Shown: piece after piece, positions 48,745-52,797 of the stretch
How the letters are laid out: each line of letters begins with the position of its first letter
Numbering within the stretch: position 1 is the first letter of the stretch
Origin: a bacterium
GTDB taxonomy: Bacteria; Actinomycetota; Acidimicrobiia; Spongiisociales; Spongiisociaceae
Assembly (NCBI GenBank): GCA_028820935.1
Contig: JAPPHZ010000050.1
Coordinates: 1-52,797, forward strand
Reading direction: 5' to 3'
DNA: 52,797 bases
Translations under genes and position numbers: made by a program
The notes under the pieces: generated by a model
The model's database searches: none
What the model was told of the DNA's origin: nothing
Seen by the model: the letters and a program-made list of their open reading frames with translations, nothing else

Positions 48745-49173
48745 TCAGTCGGCGACGATGATTCCCATCGACCGGGCGGTGCCGGCCACGATGTTCATGG
48801 CGGCCTCAATGTCGTCGGTGTTCAGGTCGGGGAGCTTGGTCTCGGCGATCCGCCTGATCCGATCCCTGGACAGGGTGGCGACCTTCTCCCGGTGCGGCTC
48901 CGCCGACCCCTTCTCCACCCGAGCGGCCTGCCGGAGCAACACCGCCGTTGGAGGTGACTTGGTGACGAAGCTGAACGACCGATCGGTGTAGATGGTGATC
49001 TCGGCCGGAACGATGGTGCCCACCTGGGCCCGGGTGGCATCGTTGTAGGACTTGACGAACTCCATGATGTTGATGCCGTACTGGCCCAGGGCGGGCCCGA
49101 CGGGCGGCGCCGGGCTCGCCTCGCCGGCCGGGATCTGAACCTTCAGGATGGCTGCAACCCTTTTTCTGCCCAT
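48745..49173 (-). CDS. rplK: 50S ribosomal protein L11
   Basis: 142 aa. Seen: [63 protein letters not shown], with the Pro-rich motif of the thiostrepton-binding N-domain, and a C-terminal rRNA-binding domain [23 protein letters not shown]. GTPase-associated centre; needed for RelA activation. Lies 64 bp after nusG. Confidence 0.97.
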   Translation of the reverse strand: MGRKRVAAILKVQIPAGEASPAPPVGPALGQYGINIMEFVKSYNDATRAQVGTIVPAEITIYTDRSFSFVTKSPPTAVLLRQAARVEKGSAEPHREKVATLSRDRIRRIAETKLPDLNTDDIEAAMNIVAGTARSMGIIVAD

Positions 49174-49237
49174 GGTCCTCTGTCCTTACATCTCTCGTCT
49201 TAGTGATCCGGTCTCGGTCCGGCTAGTCGGTGGCGTT

Positions 49238-50092
49238 CTACTGCTTCTGGATGTCCTCGAAATCCAGTTCCATCGGCGTGTCCCGACCGAAGATCTCGAC
49301 CAGCACGGTGACTTTCTGCTGGTCGACATTGATGTTCTCCACCACTCCGTTGAAGTCGGCGAAGGGCCCCCTCGACACCCGCACCGTCTCCCCGATCTCC
49401 CACGCCGGGCGGAACCTCGGGGCCTTCTTGGCCGCCTCTCTCTTGAGACCGAGGAAACGCTCCACCTCGCGGCGTGACAACGGGGTGGGCTGGAATCCGC
49501 CTCCCATCCCGCTACCCACGAACGAGGTGACTCCGGGGGTATTCCTCACCACGTTGAAGGTATGGGTGTCGTCGTACATCCGGATCAAGAGGTAACCGGG
49601 GAACATGCGCCGCTCCACCTCCACCTTGCGGCCGCCCTTGATCTCGACCACCTTCTCGGTGGGGATGACCACCTCGAAGATGCTCCCTTCCAGGTGCTGG
49701 GAGGTCTTTAGGGTGTCGAGGTTGGCGCGAACCTTTCTCTCGTGACCCGAATAGGCATGGATCACGTACCAGGACCCGCGCTTGTCGTAGGGACTGATCG
49801 GATCTTCCTCCACGAACTCGGGAACCAGTTCCTGAGTGGTGGCGGTCTTGGCTCCGTCCGCCGGAGTCTTCGCAACCGGCTGCTTCGGCTCGGGCTCGGC
49901 CGGGGTCTCGGCTTCCGCAACCTCCGGGCGGGGGGCTTCCTCGGCGGGTCCCGGCTCGGTCTCGTCACGGGATCCATCGGCCAGGAAGCCGGCACTCAGG
50001 AACGCCGCTCCCAGGGAACCGAGCGACGACTCCTCGCCATCTCCCGGCTCGGCGGGAACTCCATCCTGCTGTGTTGCTGTCCGTTCCGCCAT
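49238..50092 (-). CDS. nusG: transcription termination/antitermination protein NusG
   Basis: 284 aa from ATG 50092, two bases after the secE stop. Seen: a ~110-residue acidic, Ala/Pro/Glu-rich N-terminal extension (common in actinobacterial NusG), the NGN domain SWYVIHAYSGHERKVRANLDTLK ... RRMFPGYLLIRMY, and KOW domain FADFNGVVENINVDQQKVTVLVEIFGRDTPMELDF. Binds RNA polymerase and links it to Rho or ribosomes. Confidence 0.96.
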   Translation of the reverse strand: MAERTATQQDGVPAEPGDGEESSLGSLGAAFLSAGFLADGSRDETEPGPAEEAPRPEVAEAETPAEPEPKQPVAKTPADGAKTATTQELVPEFVEEDPISPYDKRGSWYVIHAYSGHERKVRANLDTLKTSQHLEGSIFEVVIPTEKVVEIKGGRKVEVERRMFPGYLLIRMYDDTHTFNVVRNTPGVTSFVGSGMGGGFQPTPLSRREVERFLGLKREAAKKAPRFRPAWEIGETVRVSRGPFADFNGVVENINVDQQKVTVLVEIFGRDTPMELDFEDIQKQ

Positions 50093-50094
50093 GA

Positions 50095-50406
50095 TCAACC
50101 TGTCAGAGCTCTGATCCCGGCCAGGACGGATCGGCTGAGGGCCAAGTCCACCAGGAATACGTAACCCGTCAGAACGCCGGTCGTGATGACGGTCACGGTG
50201 GTGAATGCGATCATCTGCCGGCGGTTGGGCCAGTTGACGCGGCTCAACTCCACCCGCACCTCGCGGAGGAACTGGACCAGCCGGCCCAAGCGGCCGGACA
50301 CCGACCCATCGCCACCCGGCGAACCGGGGAGGGTACGGCGCCGGTCACCCTGCTGTTTGTTGCGCCGCTCTTCCCGCTCGGCCATGCGACGCATCTCGCG
50401 GTTCAT
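50095..50406 (-). CDS. secE: preprotein translocase subunit SecE
   Basis: 103 aa. Seen: a basic N-terminus, the amphipathic helix and signature LVQFLREVRVELSRVNWPNRRQMIAFTTVTVITTGVLTGYVFLVDLAL with a single membrane span. Part of SecYEG. Located between tRNA-Trp and nusG, the usual order. Confidence 0.95.
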   Translation of the reverse strand: MNREMRRMAEREERRNKQQGDRRRTLPGSPGGDGSVSGRLGRLVQFLREVRVELSRVNWPNRRQMIAFTTVTVITTGVLTGYVFLVDLALSRSVLAGIRALTG

Positions 50407-50464
50407 TTTCTGCTGCCTTTTTCTTGTGGGTTACTGCGACGAGAGCCGCAGTGAACGAGTCGAG

Positions 50465-50540
50465 CAGGGGCGGAGGGACTCGAACCCCCAACCTCCGGTT
50501 TTGGAGACCGGCGCTCTAACCAACTTCGAGCTACGCCCCT
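50465..50540 (-). tRNA. tRNA-Trp (anticodon CCA)
   Basis: 76 nt, no CCA tail encoded. Acceptor AGGGGCG/CGCCCCT, D arm GCTC/GAGC, anticodon arm CCGGT-CTCCAAA-ACCGG (anticodon CCA) and T arm GGGGG-TTCGAGT-CCCTC (one G-T pair) fold fully. Sits just upstream of secE, as in other actinobacteria. Confidence 0.97.
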
Positions 50541-50626
50541 CGGCTGCCGCAGGGAGTATACGAACAGGTCTGCCCTAGTTTAGACACCTCACGACCCGGT
50601 CCGGTCGTCGGTGGCCGGCCTCCCGC

Positions 50627-51034
50627 CTAGGCCGGCTTCCGGATCTTGGGCGATCTCATCCGGCGGGCCAGCACCACCACCCCTATGGCGGCGATCGATA
50701 CCGCCGACGCCACCGCGGTGGTGGTTCTTCGATTGGTGGATCTGCGCTGTGCCGAGGGGTGGTCGGTTCCCACCTCGGCCGGATACTCCAGGCCGGCCGT
50801 CATGTCATAGGGCACGGGCTCGACCTGGGTTCGCAACGCGCCCAACTCGGCCAGCATCCTCCGCTGGCGAGCGGTGGCGGCCTGGCAGGACAGGCAGCCC
50901 CGGCGATGTCGCTCCATCACCGGGGGCAGGTCTATCCCGCCCGACTCGGCGCCGTGGAGGACCAGCCGGGTGAGGCCGCAGGTGGCGATCCGCGGGACGC
51001 GATCGAGGCTTGCTCGGTTCACCAGGCGGCTCAA
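50627..51034 (-). CDS. putative zinc-finger anti-sigma factor, membrane-anchored
   Basis: 135 aa from TTG 51034, which overlaps the sigma stop (TTGA). Seen: MERHRRGCLSCQAAT, an H-x3-C-x2-C arrangement as in ZAS anti-sigma factors, and one C-terminal span (AVASAVSIAAIGVVVLARRM). No catalytic domain. It would hold the ECF sigma factor encoded just before it. The zinc motif is convincing but the N-terminal half is not close to a known family. Confidence 0.7.
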   Translation of the reverse strand: MSRLVNRASLDRVPRIATCGLTRLVLHGAESGGIDLPPVMERHRRGCLSCQAATARQRRMLAELGALRTQVEPVPYDMTAGLEYPAEVGTDHPSAQRRSTNRRTTTAVASAVSIAAIGVVVLARRMRSPKIRKPA

Positions 51035-51594
51035 CGCGCCTCCTTCAGCAGCTCCCTCAACCGGAGATGAGCGCGGTGCAACCGCACCTTGGAGGCGGTC
51101 ACCGAAATCGATAGCGCCTCGGAGATCTCCTTGTGCGACCAGCCGTAGACATCCTTCAGGATCACCACGGTGCGCTGGGATCGCGCCAGTTCTGCGAGCG
51201 CCGCCCCGAGCCGGGCGCGCAACTCGGTCCGCTCTCCCGCGACCTCGGGATTGCCGCGGTCGCTCGCCTGGGGTTGGAAGATCATGGCGTCGAGTTGGTA
51301 GGTGCGCTGGCGAGCCGCCCGTCCTTTGAGCGTCCAGGCGACGTTGGCCGTGATCCGGTACAGCCAGGTGGAGAAGCTCGAATCACCCCGGAAACGCCCG
51401 ATGGCCCGCCACGCCCGGATCAGCGCCTCCTGCGTGACATCGGCGGCCAGGGTTCGATCACCCGTCAGCCGGACCGCCAGGGTGTAGACCTCGTGTTGAT
51501 GGAGCCGGGCCAGCTCTCCGAAGGCGTCCCGATCACCCTGTCGCGACCGCTCCACCAGCTCGTTCACATCAGGGTCCAACCGGTGGTCCTGCAC
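51031..51594 (-). CDS. ECF-type RNA polymerase sigma factor
   Basis: 187 aa from GTG 51594; the frame upstream overlaps the dehydratase gene and is rejected. Seen: region 2 FGELARLHQHEVYTLAVRLTGDRTLAADVTQEALIRAWRAIGRFRGDSSFSTWLYRITANVAW and region 4 LARSQRTVVILKDVYGWSHKEISEALSISVTASKVRLHRAHLRLRELL. Recognises specific promoters when released by the anti-sigma factor. 4 bp after the MaoC-type dehydratase gene, so co-transcribed with it. Confidence 0.93.
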   Translation of the reverse strand: MQDHRLDPDVNELVERSRQGDRDAFGELARLHQHEVYTLAVRLTGDRTLAADVTQEALIRAWRAIGRFRGDSSFSTWLYRITANVAWTLKGRAARQRTYQLDAMIFQPQASDRGNPEVAGERTELRARLGAALAELARSQRTVVILKDVYGWSHKEISEALSISVTASKVRLHRAHLRLRELLKEAR

Positions 51595-51598
51595 CGTC

Positions 51599-52480
51599 CT
51601 ACCCGCTCCCGCCGTCCGTATGCATCTCGATGCTAGCCGAGACGTGATCTCCGGCTCCGGACGAGACTTTCGAGCCGAGGACGATCCGGCGCTCATCTCG
51701 ATCCTTCACCAAGGTGGTGACCAGGGCAGCCTGGTCGGGATACAGGGGCCGCCGGAACCGGAAACGGGCCCTGACCAGAGGATGGGGCCCCGGCGACGAT
51801 GCAGCGGCCGGCTGGGTAGCCCAGGCGGCCATCAGCAGGCCGTGGCAGATGACACCGCCCACTCCCGACTCGACCCCTCGTAGGTGGTCCCAGTGGACGG
51901 GGTTGAAGTCCTCGCTGGCGGCGGCGTACCGCACCAGATCGACCCGGGAGGCCGACTTGGCCAGCGGCGTGAGGGATTCGCCCACCGCGGGAAGGGACTC
52001 CGCCCGGGGAACGGAGTTGGCCCGGCGCGCCTCCGCCGCCGGCTCGGAACGCTCCGCAGCCGTGCCGCCCGGCGGACTTTCCGGGGACATGAGGAACAGC
52101 GATCGGGACGACAGCACCGTCCGGTCCGCGGAGTCGACGACCTCGGCGCCGAAAGTGACGAAGGCGGTGCCGGCCCGCTCCCGGAGGCGGTCGACCCGGG
52201 CTGAGATGGCCAGGTTGGCGCCGATCCGCCAGGGTTGACGCCAGGTGAATGCCTGCTCACCGTGGATGAGCAAGCGGGCATGCGATGCCACGCTCGGATC
52301 GCCCAGGAAGGAGGTGGCCACCTTGAAGAGAGCCGCCCCCGCGAAGGAGGGTGGGGCATAGGAGTGCCAGCGCTCGGGATCGTCGCCGGTCGCCGCCACG
52401 TATGCGGCCACCTGGGCCCGGCCGACCCCGAACCGCGCCGGGCCGTAGGTACGACCGGCCAGGTCCTCCAAGCCCGTCAC
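51599..52480 (-). CDS. fused two-domain MaoC-like dehydratase (HadA-HadB type)
   Basis: 293 aa. Seen: an N-terminal MaoC-N hot-dog (RAQVAAYVAATGDDPERWHSYAPPSFAGAALF), a Ser/Ala/Glu-rich linker near 135-165, and a C-terminal MaoC hot-dog carrying the hydratase 2 motif SEDFNPVHWDHLRGVESGVGGVICHGLLMAAW (catalytic Asp and His). Mycobacteria encode HadA, HadB and HadC between rpmG and tRNA-Trp; here one gene at the same site carries both halves. Known for Had: dehydration of 3-hydroxyacyl-ACP in the type II fatty acid or mycolate cycle. The exact chain-length role here is inferred. Confidence 0.88.
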   Translation of the reverse strand: MTGLEDLAGRTYGPARFGVGRAQVAAYVAATGDDPERWHSYAPPSFAGAALFKVATSFLGDPSVASHARLLIHGEQAFTWRQPWRIGANLAISARVDRLRERAGTAFVTFGAEVVDSADRTVLSSRSLFLMSPESPPGGTAAERSEPAAEARRANSVPRAESLPAVGESLTPLAKSASRVDLVRYAAASEDFNPVHWDHLRGVESGVGGVICHGLLMAAWATQPAAASSPGPHPLVRARFRFRRPLYPDQAALVTTLVKDRDERRIVLGSKVSSGAGDHVSASIEMHTDGGSG

Positions 52481-52525
52481 CGTCCCGGCCTGCCCCTACA
52501 GGGCCGGCGTGGCGCCATCCATCAA

Positions 52526-52708
52526 CTAGCGGGTTTCGCGATGCAGGGTGTGGCGCCGCAGGAAGGGGTTGTACTTCCTGAGCTCGAGCCGTCCGGTGGT
52601 ATTGGTCCGGTTCTTGGTGGTGATGTAGCGCGACGGGGGCTTTCCCTCGGCCCTCGCCTCGGTGCACTCAAGGGTGATCTTGATGCGGCTTCCCTTTTTC
52701 TTGGCCAT
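52526..52708 (-). CDS. rpmG: 50S ribosomal protein L33
   Basis: 60 aa from ATG 52708. Seen: [57 protein letters not shown]. Only one Cys remains, so this is the zinc-free type that replaces the CxxC form in zinc limitation or constitutively. First gene of the visible cluster; the 89 bp upstream hold no recognisable gene. Confidence 0.95.
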   Translation of the reverse strand: MAKKKGSRIKITLECTEARAEGKPPSRYITTKNRTNTTGRLELRKYNPFLRRHTLHRETR

Positions 52709-52797
52709 GGCGGCCCTCCCGCTGTCCGGTTCTCCGACCTGGTCTTCCTGCGTTCCCGTTATTCGATGATTTTGGTGACTGTGCCTGCTCCTACGGT

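Noticed and set aside
52709-52797. Possible tRNA gene at the right edge
   Set aside because: Related genomes can have tRNAs before rpmG, but no T-arm or anticodon arm can be folded in these 89 bases.

Overview
The window is a high-GC chromosomal stretch from an actinobacterium, probably an uncultivated Acidimicrobiia-like lineage. The evidence is a dnaK-grpE-dnaJ-hspR operon with the actinobacterial MerR-type repressor HspR, a DUF3151 gene, several genes that look leaderless (TAnnnT about 6-9 nt before the start codon), and the block rpmG / MaoC-type dehydratase / tRNA-Trp / secE / nusG / rplK / rplA, which is laid out as in mycobacteria. The lineage is an inference; no 16S rRNA is present.

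Layout. 1-9.9 kb is accessory: an amidohydrolase with a hydantoinase/oxoprolinase pair (hyuA-hyuB), a repeat-tailed lipoprotein, a 5'-truncated gene of 300-bp Ig-like repeats, a CocE-type hydrolase, and a decayed class III aminotransferase that stops at a CAT-anticodon tRNA. 10-21 kb holds a tandem universal stress protein, an MscS channel, a phosphoribosyltransferase, dxs, and a complete polar amino acid ABC transporter (aapJQMP) whose AapM is greatly enlarged by an internal duplication. 21-26.4 kb holds an SPFH/NfeD pair, a 59-residue membrane protein, menB, a probable selenoprotein of the GrdB family with an in-frame UGA, an alpha/beta hydrolase with an AT-rich patch, an orphan acyl carrier protein and DUF3151. 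26.4-38.6 kb holds the hspR-dnaJ-grpE-dnaK chaperone operon, metX-metY-CoA-binding protein, recR and dnaX separated by two miniature inverted-repeat elements, a dGTPase and a mannose-1-phosphate guanylyltransferase. 38.6-52.7 kb is the core expression region on the minus strand: rpmG, fused MaoC dehydratase, ECF sigma and anti-sigma, tRNA-Trp, secE, nusG, rplK, rplA, rplJ, rplL, rpoB, rpoC.

Two signals stand out. (1) At 23666-24583 two same-frame reading frames are joined by one UGA, followed by PVCHQ and by a hairpin whose loop carries GU about 22 nt after the UGA. This fits a selenocysteine protein that gene callers would split or truncate. (2) At least six intergenic spots carry arrays of a degenerate 7-bp unit (TAGTTGC / its complement GCAACTA). 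Most have a forward arm and a complementary arm that can fold into a long stem. They lie at 3' ends of genes, mostly convergent pairs, and nearly every adjoining gene ends on a TAG inside the array. They may be a family of heptamer-built bidirectional terminators.
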